A stretch of DNA of 64,000 nt from Agromyces sp. SYSU T00194 (GTDB lineage: Bacteria > Actinomycetota > Actinomycetes > Actinomycetales > Microbacteriaceae), in the NCBI RefSeq assembly GCF_040496035.1, contig NZ_JBEPJZ010000001.1, positions 62,001 to 126,000 on the forward strand. Reading direction: 5' to 3'. Under the pieces are notes generated by a model. It saw nothing but the letters and a program-made list of their open reading frames with translations, had not been told where the DNA came from and made no database searches. Positions 24,413-34,382 of this stretch are shown here, piece after piece (position 1 is the first letter of the stretch; every line of letters begins with the position of its first letter). Made by a program: the position numbers and the translations under genes.

Positions 24413-25267
24413 CTACGGCGCCTCGACCTCGCCGAGACGCGCGTAGGCGTCGTCGATCCGCGCGATGCGCGTGCGGCCCGCGCGCATGTCGCCCGCGAGC
24501 ACCGCGCTCGCGACCAGGCTCGCGAGGCTCATCGCGCTCGCGTAGCTCGAGAACGCGCCCGCGCCGTCGACCGGGCACGCGATGACGGTCCCGGCACCCG
24601 CAGCCGCCTCCGCGCCCGCGGGGTCCACGATCGCGATCGTCTCCGCGCCGGTGGCCGCGGCCGCCGCGACGAGCTCGGCGAACCCCTCGGGGCGCCGCCG
24701 CAGCCCGACCAGCACGGCCGCGTCGCCCGGGCCGAGGTCGGCGAGCTCCTCCCCCACCGACTGGCCCGGCTGCGGCGCGACGCGCACCCCCGGGCGGCAC
24801 TGGGCGAGCTGCTCGCGCAGGTGCAGCGCGACCGGGTAGCCGTTGCGGTACCCGGCGACGAGCACGGTCCCCGCCTCGCGGAGGAGCGTCGCCACGCGCT
24901 CGAGCACGCCGTCGGCGAGCCCGTCGAGCAGGCGCGAGAGGTTCGCCCGCTCGGCCTCGAGCACGGCGGCCATGCCCGCGGGGGCGGTGGCCGGCACGCC
25001 CGCGTGCCCGAGCGGCGTGCCCGAGCTGCGGAGCGCGCGCACGTGGTCGCGCACCTCCGCCGACCCCGAGAAGCCGAGCCGCCGGTAGAGGCGGCTGACC
25101 GTCGCCTTGGACACCCCGGTCATGCGCGCGAGCTCGCTCGAGTTGTAGACGGCGAGCTCGGCCGGGTGGTCGAGCATGAACTCCGCGACCCGTCGCTCCT
25201 GCGGCGTCAGCACGTCGAGCGCGCCGTCGATCCGCTCGGCGATGGTGCGGGGCATCCGCTCGGTCAT
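24413..25267 (-). CDS. RpiR/MurR-family transcriptional regulator
   Basis: 284 aa. The N-terminal helix-turn-helix (about 10-85) includes LTPQERRVAEFMLDHP, SSELARMTGVSKATVSRLYRR and LGFSG. The C-terminal SIS domain (about 120-270) includes VLVAGYRNGYPVALHLREQL and GDAAVLVGLRRRPEGF. It is the last gene of the PucG-AllC-RpiR unit and is coupled to AllC by ATGA, so it likely senses a purine-catabolic intermediate and regulates this island. Ureido compounds are more plausible ligands here than the sugar phosphates usual for SIS domains, but that is inference. Confidence 0.88.
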   Translation of the reverse strand: MTERMPRTIAERIDGALDVLTPQERRVAEFMLDHPAELAVYNSSELARMTGVSKATVSRLYRRLGFSGSAEVRDHVRALRSSGTPLGHAGVPATAPAGMAAVLEAERANLSRLLDGLADGVLERVATLLREAGTVLVAGYRNGYPVALHLREQLAQCRPGVRVAPQPGQSVGEELADLGPGDAAVLVGLRRRPEGFAELVAAAAATGAETIAIVDPAGAEAAAGAGTVIACPVDGAGAFSSYASAMSLASLVASAVLAGDMRAGRTRIARIDDAYARLGEVEAP

Positions 25268-26586
25268 GCGTGGTGCCCGACCCCGTGCGGCTCGGGCGGC
25301 GCGGGCGTGACCAGCCGGTCCGGCTCGGCGCGCACGCGGTCGGCGACCGCGAGCACCGCGGCCTCCATCGCGTCGAGCGCGAGCGCCACGTCGCGCCGGG
25401 CCACGGTCTCGTCGGGGTGGTGGCTGATGCCGCCGCGGCCGCACCGGATGAACAGCATCGCGATGTCGGTGACGGCCTGCACGGCCATGCCGTCGTGGCC
25501 GGCCCGGCTCCAGATGCGCATCGGGTCGTCGTCGCCGGTCGAGCGGATGCCGGCCTCGACCGCGTCCTGCAGCCAGTCGGCGCACGGGGTCGCGTCGGCC
25601 CGGTAGCGCTCGTCGGCGGTGAAGGCGAGGCCGCGGCGCGACGCGATCTCCGCGGCCGTCCGCTCGATCTCGGCGAACGCGGCGTCGCGCGCCTCGTTCG
25701 TCTCGGCGCGCAGGTCGAGGCTGAACTCGGCGCGGCCCGGGATGACGTTCACGCCGCCCGGGAAGGCCTGCATCCGGCCGACGGTGGCGATGGTGCCCGA
25801 CTCGATGCCGATGCGCTCGATGGCGGCCACGAGCTCGCTCGCACCGACCAGCGCGTCGCGGCGGCGCGCGTAGGGCGTGCCGCCGGCGTGCCCGGCGACG
25901 CCGGTCATCGTCAGGGCGAAGCGGCGGGCACCGGCGATGGTCGGCACCACGGCGAGCGCCCGGTCGGCGTCCTCGAGGTAGGGGCCCTGCTCGATGTGCG
26001 CCTCGAGGTAGCCGACGAGCGCCTCGGGCCGACGCGCGGCGGCACCGATGCGACCCGGATCGAGCCCGAAGTCGATGCTCGCGTCGGCGTAGGTGAGCCC
26101 GTCGGCCCCGCGGTACTCCCACCAGTCGTGGGAGAAGTGCCCGGCGAGCGCGCGGCTGCCGGCGAGCGCGCTGCCGAAGCGGGTGCCCTCCTCGTCACTG
26201 AACCCGACGACCTCGAGTGCGAACGGCAGCGGCTCGTCGCGGGCCGCGATGCGCGCGGCCACCTCGATCGCGAGCAGCACGCCGAGCATGCCGTCGTAGC
26301 GGCCGGCGTCGCGCACCGTGTCGAGGTGCGAGCCGAGCAGCAGCGCCGGCAGGCCGTCGACCGCGCCCTCGAGGCGGCCGCACTGGTTGCCCGCGGCGTC
26401 CTGCCAGGCCTCGAGCCCGGCCTCGGCGATCCACCCGGCCGCGAGGTCGTTCGCCTCGCGGTGCTCGGGCGAGAGGTGCACGCGCTCGATCATGCCGGGC
26501 ATCGAGGTGATGGTGCCGAGCCGGTCGCAGCGGTCGAGGATGCGCTCGGCCACTGCCAGGGACCCGGTGCGGAGCCGGTCGCTCAT
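25264..26586 (-). CDS. allC: Allantoate amidohydrolase (M20 family)
   Basis: 440 aa binuclear metal hydrolase of the AllC/HyuC/ureidopropionase group. Metal-site motifs: LLGSHLDTVRDAGRYDGMLGV, GFSDEEGTRFG, LEAHIEQGPYLE, and AGHDGMAVQ; GVAGHAGGTPYARRRDAL lies in the dimer domain. It should release ammonia and CO2 from allantoate to give ureidoglycine. Both ends are coupled (ATGA to the aminotransferase upstream and to the RpiR gene downstream). N-carbamoyl amino acid hydrolase is the alternative, but the neighbours favour allantoate. Confidence 0.92.
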   Translation of the reverse strand: MSDRLRTGSLAVAERILDRCDRLGTITSMPGMIERVHLSPEHREANDLAAGWIAEAGLEAWQDAAGNQCGRLEGAVDGLPALLLGSHLDTVRDAGRYDGMLGVLLAIEVAARIAARDEPLPFALEVVGFSDEEGTRFGSALAGSRALAGHFSHDWWEYRGADGLTYADASIDFGLDPGRIGAAARRPEALVGYLEAHIEQGPYLEDADRALAVVPTIAGARRFALTMTGVAGHAGGTPYARRRDALVGASELVAAIERIGIESGTIATVGRMQAFPGGVNVIPGRAEFSLDLRAETNEARDAAFAEIERTAAEIASRRGLAFTADERYRADATPCADWLQDAVEAGIRSTGDDDPMRIWSRAGHDGMAVQAVTDIAMLFIRCGRGGISHHPDETVARRDVALALDAMEAAVLAVADRVRAEPDRLVTPAPPEPHGVGHHA

Positions 26587-27839
26587 GCGCCCGCCCCGGT
26601 GGCCGCGTCGGCGGCAGCGGCAGCGTCGGCGTAGGAGTCGCGCGCGGCGCCCACGCCCGCGCCCGCGGTCAGCGGGTGCCCCTCGGCCCGCAGCACCTGC
26701 TCCAGGGCGGCGAGGGTCGTGAGCACGGCGTCGCGGCGGGCGTTGTATCCCATGGTGCCGATGCGCCAGATCCTCCCGTGCAGCGGGCCGAAGCTCGTGC
26801 CGATCTCGATCGCGAAGTCGTCGATGAGGGCCCCGCGCACGCGTTCGCCGTCGACGCCGTCGGGGATGTGCACGCCGACCACGTTGTGCATGCGGTGCGC
26901 CTGGTCGCCGAACAGGTCCAGGCCCATCGCCGACAGGCCCGCGGCGAGCGCGGCGCCGTTCACGCGGTGCCGGTCGATCGCGTGCTCCATGCCCTCCTCG
27001 AGCAGCAGGCGCGCGCACTCGCGGGCGCCGTACAGCATCGTGGTGGCCTCGGTGTGGTGGTTGAGGCGCTTCTCGCCCCAGTAGTCGAGGATCATGCCGA
27101 GGTCGAAGTAGTTCGACCGGATGGGGTCGGCGCGCACGGCGTCGCCGGCCGAGCGGATGCCCGCCTCGATGCTCTTGCGCGACTCGATGCGCTCGACCGC
27201 GCGCGGCGAGAGGCTGATCGGCGCGCTGCCCGAGGGGCCGCCGAGGCACTTCTGCAGGCCGGCGGTGGCGGCGTCGAGGCCCCAGGCGTCCATCTCGAAC
27301 GCGTTGCCGCCGAGCGAGGCGGTGACGTCGGTGTAGAACAGCGCGCCGTGCTCGGCGCAGATCGCGGCGAGCTCGTCGAGCGGCTGGGCGACCGTCGTGG
27401 AGGTGTCGCCGTGCACGATCGCGAGCAGGTGGGGGCGCACCTCGCGCATGGCGGCCTCGATGCGCTCGGGGGGAACGACCTCGCCCCACTCGACCTCGAT
27501 CGTGTGCACCTCGGCGCCGCAGCGACCGGCGATCTCCGCGAGGAGGTGGCCGAACCGGCCGAAGATCGGCACGAGCACCCGGTCGCCCGGCTCCAGCAGG
27601 GAGACGAGCGCCGCCTCGATGCCCGCGCGCGAGGTGCCGTCCACGAGCAGCGTCGCCTCGTTCCGGGTGCGGAACACCCCGCGGTAGAGCGCCATGGTCT
27701 CGTTCATGTACGCGGTCATCGACGGGTCGTACTGGCCGACGAGCTGCGCCGACATGGCGCGCAGCACGCGCGGGTCGGCGTTGACGGGGCCGGGTCCCAT
27801 GAGCAGGCGGGTGGGCGGGTTGATCGGTGCGGCGTGGAT
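26583..27839 (-). CDS. pucG: (S)-Ureidoglycine-glyoxylate aminotransferase, probable AUC start
   Basis: PLP enzyme of the alanine-glyoxylate aminotransferase fold, expected to move the amino group of ureidoglycine to glyoxylate, giving oxalurate and glycine. Signature MGPGPVNADPRVLRAMS opens the domain; Lys in AGLQKCLGGPSG is the Schiff-base residue. The first ATG (27800) would drop the family-typical HAAPINPPTRLL. In frame upstream, a perfect AGGAGG (27845-27850) is followed after five bases by ATC at 27837-27839, giving 418 aa. An ATG directly abutting AGGAGG is out of frame. So either AUC is the start, or a point change has altered ATG. The conservative fallback is 26583..27800 (405 aa). 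Stop overlaps allC. Confidence 0.88.
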   Translation of the reverse strand: MHAAPINPPTRLLMGPGPVNADPRVLRAMSAQLVGQYDPSMTAYMNETMALYRGVFRTRNEATLLVDGTSRAGIEAALVSLLEPGDRVLVPIFGRFGHLLAEIAGRCGAEVHTIEVEWGEVVPPERIEAAMREVRPHLLAIVHGDTSTTVAQPLDELAAICAEHGALFYTDVTASLGGNAFEMDAWGLDAATAGLQKCLGGPSGSAPISLSPRAVERIESRKSIEAGIRSAGDAVRADPIRSNYFDLGMILDYWGEKRLNHHTEATTMLYGARECARLLLEEGMEHAIDRHRVNGAALAAGLSAMGLDLFGDQAHRMHNVVGVHIPDGVDGERVRGALIDDFAIEIGTSFGPLHGRIWRIGTMGYNARRDAVLTTLAALEQVLRAEGHPLTAGAGVGAARDSYADAAAAADAATGAGA

Positions 27840-27848
27840 GGCATCCTC

Positions 27849-27904
27849 CTGAATCGTCTGTTTCAGAAGACCATCATACGCAACGCGTGTTTCAGTCGCG
27901 TTGC
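27849..27904. promoter_or_regulatory. Operator/promoter region of the pucG-allC-rpiR unit
   Basis: It contains a perfect 8-bp dyad GCAACGCG-N9-CGCGTTGC (27880-27904), two direct TGTTTCAG copies (27859-27866 and 27888-27895), and CTGAA-N8-TTCAG (27849-27866). TATGAT on the minus strand (27873-27878) is a good -10 box between them. The dyad starts inside the end of the upstream amidase gene. This is the most likely binding place of the RpiR-type regulator encoded at the end of the unit. Confidence 0.55.
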
Positions 27905-29502
27905 ATGATCGCCTCGTGCCAGCGCGCCGCGGCCGAGACCAGCGCGAGGTCGCCGCCGCGCGGCCCGACCACGCACGTGCCGAGCGGCGCGCCGTCGACC
28001 TCCGCGCCCGGGACCGACAGCGCCGGGCGACCCGTCGCCCCGGCGACCGCCGTCATCCGCAGCGTCGCCGTCCGCACCGCCTCGATGTCGGCGCCCTCGG
28101 CGTCGAGCGCCGGCGCGACCGACGCGGCCGACGGCAGCAGGAGCAGCCCGTCGCCGAGCGCCGCGTCGATGTCGCGACGGGCCGCGTCGAGCACCGCGAT
28201 CGCCGCGGCCTCGTCGTCGGCGGTCACCTCGGAGGCCCAGGCGAAGCGCGCGGCCACGTCCGGGGCGAGGGCGTCCGGGTGCGCGGTGATCCACGTCCCG
28301 TGCGCGCGCCACGCCTCAGCGGCCTGCGCCGTGCGGAACGCCGCGAACAGCGCGTCGAGCGCCGCCGCGCCCAGGGCTGGCACGTCGAGCCCGCGCACCT
28401 CGCATCCCGAGGCGCCCAGCGCTCGGACGGCCGCCTCGAACGCCTCCCGCACACCCGGCCCGAGCCCCTCGAGGAGGGCCGGCGCCACGCGCAGCACGGC
28501 GTCGTCGAGGGGGCGCGCCCCACCGGCCGCATCCGCCCCCGCGGCGCGCGGCAGGCTCGCCCGTGCCGCGGCCTCGAGCGTCGCCCGGTCGCGCGCCAGC
28601 CAGCCGACGGTGTCGAATCGCGGCGCGAGCGGCAGCACCCCGGCGCGGTCGACCGCCCCGTGGGTCGTGCGGAGGCCCCACAGGCCCTGGTACGACGCCG
28701 GCACCCGGATCGATCCCGCGGTGTCGGTGCCGAGCCCGAGGTCGGCCTGCCCCAGCGCCACCGCCGACGCCGGCCCGCTGGTCGAGCCGCCCGAGACCGC
28801 GCCCGGCACGGCGGGGTTCGGCGGGGTGCCGTACGCGGGGTTGCGCCCGGCGATGCTGTACGCGAACTGGTCCGTGCGCGCGATGCCGCGGATCGCGGCA
28901 CCGGCGGCCCGCAGCGCGTCGACGGCCGCGGCCGAGCGCGGTTCGACCGGCGCCTCATCGAGGTACGCCGGGATCCCCGCGCCGATCGGATGCCCCGCCA
29001 CGGCGAACACGTCCTTGACCGCCACCGTCCGCCCGTCGAGGGCGCCCGATGCGGTCGGCGGCAGCAGCGGGTCGCCGAGGGTGCGCCAGGTGCGCCGGTC
29101 GAACGCGGGCGCGGGGGCGGTCACGTGCGCCGCCGCGATGCGCCACCGCCCCTGCCCGCGGCGCCAGAGCTGGCTCACCGTGCCGCGTCCGCCGGCGCCC
29201 GGCGCGTGCGCGACCACGACGTGCGCGACGCCGTCCGCCACGGGCAGCACGTGCACCGCAACGACGCGTCGCGCGCCCGCACCACCGCGCCGGCCGCGGA
29301 AGCGCGTGATGGCGTCGTGTCCGACGAGCAGCCCCGAGGCATCCGCCCGCATCGTGTCGTCGCCGGGCTCGAACCAGTCGGCCAGGGCATCGAGGTCGTC
29401 GGCCATGAGCGCGGCCTCGTACCCGAGCACGGCGCCGAGGAGCCCCTCGGGGGCGTCCGCCCCGCCCGCCACCCGAACCCGCGGCCCGCCGGCGTCAGCC
29501 AC
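27892..29502 (-). CDS. Fusion of AtzH/HpxZ-like domain and amidase-signature hydrolase
   Basis: 536 aa. Residues about 12-130 form an AtzH-like (DUF3225, SnoaL-like) domain: YEAALMADDLDALADWFEP, TMRADASGLLVGHDAITRFR, VSQLWRRGQGRWRIAAAHVT. Residues about 140-530 are an amidase-signature enzyme: Lys163 in GRTVAVKDVF, the Ser-rich loop VSGGSTSGPAS (237-246), and nucleophile Ser264 in GTDTAGSIRVP. In Klebsiella oxalurate genes and in the cyanurate pathway, the DUF3225 protein and an AtzE-type amidase are separate. The fused form, next to the oxalurate-producing aminotransferase, suggests hydrolysis of oxalurate or a similar ureido acid. GTG start; eight-base overlap with the FmdA gene. Confidence 0.87.
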   Translation of the reverse strand: MADAGGPRVRVAGGADAPEGLLGAVLGYEAALMADDLDALADWFEPGDDTMRADASGLLVGHDAITRFRGRRGGAGARRVVAVHVLPVADGVAHVVVAHAPGAGGRGTVSQLWRRGQGRWRIAAAHVTAPAPAFDRRTWRTLGDPLLPPTASGALDGRTVAVKDVFAVAGHPIGAGIPAYLDEAPVEPRSAAAVDALRAAGAAIRGIARTDQFAYSIAGRNPAYGTPPNPAVPGAVSGGSTSGPASAVALGQADLGLGTDTAGSIRVPASYQGLWGLRTTHGAVDRAGVLPLAPRFDTVGWLARDRATLEAAARASLPRAAGADAAGGARPLDDAVLRVAPALLEGLGPGVREAFEAAVRALGASGCEVRGLDVPALGAAALDALFAAFRTAQAAEAWRAHGTWITAHPDALAPDVAARFAWASEVTADDEAAAIAVLDAARRDIDAALGDGLLLLPSAASVAPALDAEGADIEAVRTATLRMTAVAGATGRPALSVPGAEVDGAPLGTCVVGPRGGDLALVSAAARWHEAIMQRD

Positions 29503-30598
29503 GCCGCACCGCCCCGAAGTCGGAGGTGCGGATGCGGGCGTGCACGCCCTTCACCAGGTCGACCACCTGGGAGATGTCGAAGTCGGTCGCCGCGCTGAGG
29601 TACGCGTAGGCGAGGTGCGGCGCCATGCCGTACCGCGCGCCGAGCAGCGCGATGGCGTGCCGCACGCAGTCCTGCATCGCGAGGTCGAGGTCGGGGTCCA
29701 TGCCGGTGGGCACGAGGTAGTCGCCCGTCTCGGCGAGCGGGGTCGCCACGTCGCCGAACGCGCGCACCGCGTCCTCCCGGGCGACCACGTCGAAGCGCAG
29801 CGTGCCGCGCAGCGACGCCTCCAGCGCCGTGAGCGCGACCTCCCCGTCGCCCTGGGCGAAGTGCGGGTCGCCGACGTACGCGAGCGCACCGGGCACCTGC
29901 ACCGGCAGGTACAGCGACGCGCCCTCGGTGAGCAGGTTGATGTCGATGTTGCCGCCGTGCGGCCCGGGCGGCACCGAGTGCGGACGCTCGTCGGCATCGA
30001 CGGCGACGCCCATGATGCCGAAGAAGGGTGCCAGCGGGAACCGCACGACCCGCTCGCCGCCGTCGACGAGCGGGAGGCCGCCCGACCACTCTCCCGCGTC
30101 GTCCTGCGCGATCGGGGCGAAGACGCTCACGTTCCCCGGCGCCTGCGGGTACTCGCCGGGCAGCGCGCCCCGCCCGTGCCGGTTCGAGATGACGCCGTAC
30201 GGCACCCGCGGCGTGGTGTCGAGCACCGTGATCTTCAGCAGGTCGCCGGGCTCGGCACCGCGCACCCGGATCGGGCCGGTCACGACGTGGGGCCCGTCGG
30301 TCGCCGGGTCGCGCGAGCGGTCGGATGCCGCGAGCGCGACCGCCTCCGCGAGCACCGCCTCCCGATCGACGCCCTCGGCCCCGAAGAACGCGAGCGGGTC
30401 GCGCCCCTGGTCCTCGAGGAGGCCCTCGTGGCTGACGGTGTCGATGACGACCACGGCGCCCGGATCGACGGTCAGCACGGGTGCGTCCGCGCGCGATGGC
30501 AGGCGCCCCCAGTGCAGGGCCCCGGGCTCGGCGGGCAGGTAGGCCGTGCCGCCGTCGATCCCCGCGCCCGCCTGGAGCACTCCTCGATATCCGCCCAT
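29495..30598 (-). CDS. FmdA/AmdA-type acetamidase/formamidase
   Basis: 367 aa, metal-dependent formamidase/acetamidase family. Marks: VVVIDTVSHEGLLEDQG, GPIRVRGAEPGDLLKI, RFPLAPFFGIMGVA, PHGGNIDINLL, VGDPHFAQGDGEV, and DFDISQVVDLVKGVHARI near the end. It hydrolyses small amides to acid and ammonia; the natural substrate here could be formamide or an amide from oxalurate breakdown such as oxamate. It overlaps the AtzH-amidase gene by eight bases (GTGGCTGA), so the two are coupled. Confidence 0.9.
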   Translation of the reverse strand: MGGYRGVLQAGAGIDGGTAYLPAEPGALHWGRLPSRADAPVLTVDPGAVVVIDTVSHEGLLEDQGRDPLAFFGAEGVDREAVLAEAVALAASDRSRDPATDGPHVVTGPIRVRGAEPGDLLKITVLDTTPRVPYGVISNRHGRGALPGEYPQAPGNVSVFAPIAQDDAGEWSGGLPLVDGGERVVRFPLAPFFGIMGVAVDADERPHSVPPGPHGGNIDINLLTEGASLYLPVQVPGALAYVGDPHFAQGDGEVALTALEASLRGTLRFDVVAREDAVRAFGDVATPLAETGDYLVPTGMDPDLDLAMQDCVRHAIALLGARYGMAPHLAYAYLSAATDFDISQVVDLVKGVHARIRTSDFGAVRRG

Positions 30599-30657
30599 GC
30601 ACGCACTCCGTCCCGATCCGCGTCGCCTGTCGGTCGAGCGTACCGACCGCGCCGCGG

Positions 30658-32037
30658 TCAGGCGTACTCGGCGTGCAGCGCCGCGATGCGCGCGCGCCCG
30701 GGGCCCATCGCCTGGCGCATCCGCGCCACGGCCGCGACCACGGCCGGGTCGTCGGCCCGGTCCGGCAGGATGCGGCCGGGGTTCAGGGCGGTGGTGTCGG
30801 CCCATGCCCGTACGTCCCGCGCGGCGCCCAGCGCGCGCGAGGACTCGGAGCCCGCCACCTGCATCGCGAGCCAGTCGACGGGCGTGTTCGCGTACGGGGT
30901 GGGGATGCAGATCGCGTTCTTCCCGGCGTCGTCCTGCCGGGTCGCCTCGACGTAGCCGCAGATCGCCCCGCCGAGGCACGGGAACCCGATGCGGGGCGAC
31001 TGGGGGCGGATCGCGTCGGGCTGCCAGATGGGGACGGGCGCGTACGCCCGAGGCAGGCCCGGCGCGGCGCAGTGCACCACGAGCGCGTCGTCGTCGATGC
31101 GCAGGTCGCCGTCGGCGAAGCGCAGGCGGCCGGGCGCGACCGCGCGCAGGTGCCCGCGGCGCACCACGTCGGTGATCGTGCACAGCAGGTCGACCTCCCA
31201 CCGCGCGATCGTCGGGGTCTTCGCCATCGTCGGGACGACGTCACGGTCGATCCGCACCATGACCCCGCGCTCCTCGAGCCGCAGGAAGACGTCGTCGGGC
31301 GAGGTCGCCTCGGCCGCAGCCTCCATCGTGTCGGCCGCCATGCCGAGGAAGATCGCCGGGTCGGGCTGGATGACCGCACGGTCGAGCATCCACGCGTCGC
31401 GCGGTCGCACCCAGGTGATCGCCCCGGGGTCGACGCCCTGCTGCAGCAGCCACACGCAGGCGTCCATGGCGGTCTTCCCGGCCCCGGCGACGACGAAGCG
31501 GCGCGGCGCGTGCGTGAGCCGGGCGAGCTCGCCGACCGGCACGACCCGTGCGCCCGGCTCGACGAGGAACGGCGGGGGCGACTCCGACGGGATGCTGCCC
31601 GCGAACGTCGTCGCGTCGACGAGCCGCGCCCCGGCGGCCGTGGTCGACCGGCCGCTCACGAGGGAGCGGAACGTCGTGCCGCCCGTGTACTCGCAGCCCG
31701 GGAAGAAGCGCACCCGCCCGCTCGCCTCGTGCCGGTCGAGCACCCGTCGGTAGTACGCCTGGATCTCCGGCGCCGTCGCGCGCTCCTGCAGGCCGGCCTC
31801 CGGGCCGCGCTCCTGCAGCCGGCCCTCGCCCAGCAGGGTGGACGCGACCCCGTACAGGGCCGACGCCTGGTGCAGCCGCACGAACGGGTAGGCCCCCAGC
31901 CAGTGCCCGCCGGGCGCGTGCCGGCGATCGACGAGGGCGACCGACGCCTCGGAGTGGTCGACCAGGGCGTCGACGAACGCCATCCCCATGGCGCCGGCGC
32001 CGACGACGAGGTAGTCCGCGTCGACCGCGTCCGGCAT
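30658..32037 (-). CDS. FAD/NAD(P)-binding oxidoreductase of unknown substrate
   Basis: 459 aa. The N-terminal FAD-binding Rossmann motif is VVGAGAMGMAF (11-21), followed by VALVDRRHAPGGHW; a second nucleotide-binding motif VVAGAGKTAMDA lies at about 182-193. The layout recalls flavin monooxygenases and related NAD(P)/FAD proteins, but a clear Baeyer-Villiger fingerprint is not seen. An internal near-duplication gives LQERGPEAGLQERA at 74-87. It sits 59 bases upstream of the FmdA gene on the same strand and so could head that unit, though no functional link is evident. I cannot name the substrate. Confidence 0.8.
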   Translation of the reverse strand: MPDAVDADYLVVGAGAMGMAFVDALVDHSEASVALVDRRHAPGGHWLGAYPFVRLHQASALYGVASTLLGEGRLQERGPEAGLQERATAPEIQAYYRRVLDRHEASGRVRFFPGCEYTGGTTFRSLVSGRSTTAAGARLVDATTFAGSIPSESPPPFLVEPGARVVPVGELARLTHAPRRFVVAGAGKTAMDACVWLLQQGVDPGAITWVRPRDAWMLDRAVIQPDPAIFLGMAADTMEAAAEATSPDDVFLRLEERGVMVRIDRDVVPTMAKTPTIARWEVDLLCTITDVVRRGHLRAVAPGRLRFADGDLRIDDDALVVHCAAPGLPRAYAPVPIWQPDAIRPQSPRIGFPCLGGAICGYVEATRQDDAGKNAICIPTPYANTPVDWLAMQVAGSESSRALGAARDVRAWADTTALNPGRILPDRADDPAVVAAVARMRQAMGPGRARIAALHAEYA

Positions 32038-32091
32038 GGACTCACGACAGCACGCGCGGCGGCCGGCGTCAAGTGCGGGCGCCGCCGGACG

Positions 32092-32130
32092 CGCGAAGGG
32101 CGCCTCCCCAGCGGGGAGACGCCCTTCGCG
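32092..32130 (-). terminator. Strong hairpin terminator after groEL
   Basis: 18-base arms with one mismatch (32092-32109 and 32113-32130) around a three-base loop, 28 bases past the groEL stop. No U tract. A smaller hairpin GCCGGCG-TG-CGCCGGC lies between it and the stop. Confidence 0.75.
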
Positions 32131-32157
32131 GATGCCGGCGTGCGCCGGCGGGTGGGA

Positions 32158-33975
<1,818 letters not shown>

Positions 33976-34179
33976 TCAGGCCGGGCGGACCGACTCCGCC
34001 TGGGGGCCCTTGGCTCCGGTGCCCACCTCGAAGACGACCTGCTGGCCCTCCTCGAGCACCTTGTACCCGGCCATGTCGATCGCGGAGTAGTGGACGAACA
34101 CGTCCTGCCCCCCGCCGTCGACGGTGATGAACCCGTAACCCTTTTCAGCGTTGAACCACTTGACGGTTCCGTTCGCCAT
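33976..34179 (-). CDS. cspA: CspA-family cold-shock protein
   Basis: 67 aa single cold-shock domain, the standard length. [18 protein letters not shown] holds the RNP1 motif KGYGFI and DVFVHYSAI holds RNP2. It binds single-stranded nucleic acids as an RNA chaperone. GGAGCAAGGC precedes the ATG. A long leader of about 120 bases, starting from a TAGTAT box, is typical of cold-regulated csp mRNAs. It closes with a perfect 14-bp terminator hairpin. Confidence 0.97.
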   Translation of the reverse strand: MANGTVKWFNAEKGYGFITVDGGGQDVFVHYSAIDMAGYKVLEEGQQVVFEVGTGAKGPQAESVRPA

Positions 34180-34304
34180 GCCTTGCTCCTGATTGCCGTG
34201 GTCGTGCAGCACGTGCCTCTCGCCTGTACCGGGCCGAACGATCGTGCTGGACGAGCCCCCCGCGTCACCCCGGGAGCCTCGCACGGAAGGTGCGACCAAG
34301 CCAG

Positions 34305-34310
34305 ATACTA
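34305..34310 (-). promoter_or_regulatory. -10 box TAGTAT of the cspA gene, long cold-shock leader
   Basis: TAGTAT on the minus strand at 34305-34310 implies a 5' leader of about 115-120 bases before ATG 34179. Long csp leaders often control mRNA stability and translation at low temperature. Confidence 0.5.
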
Positions 34311-34382
34311 GCCAGCGGGATGGGTGCCGAACCGGTTCCCACAGGCCCGCAGGTCGCAGAACGGCAACAATTTACGTGATGG

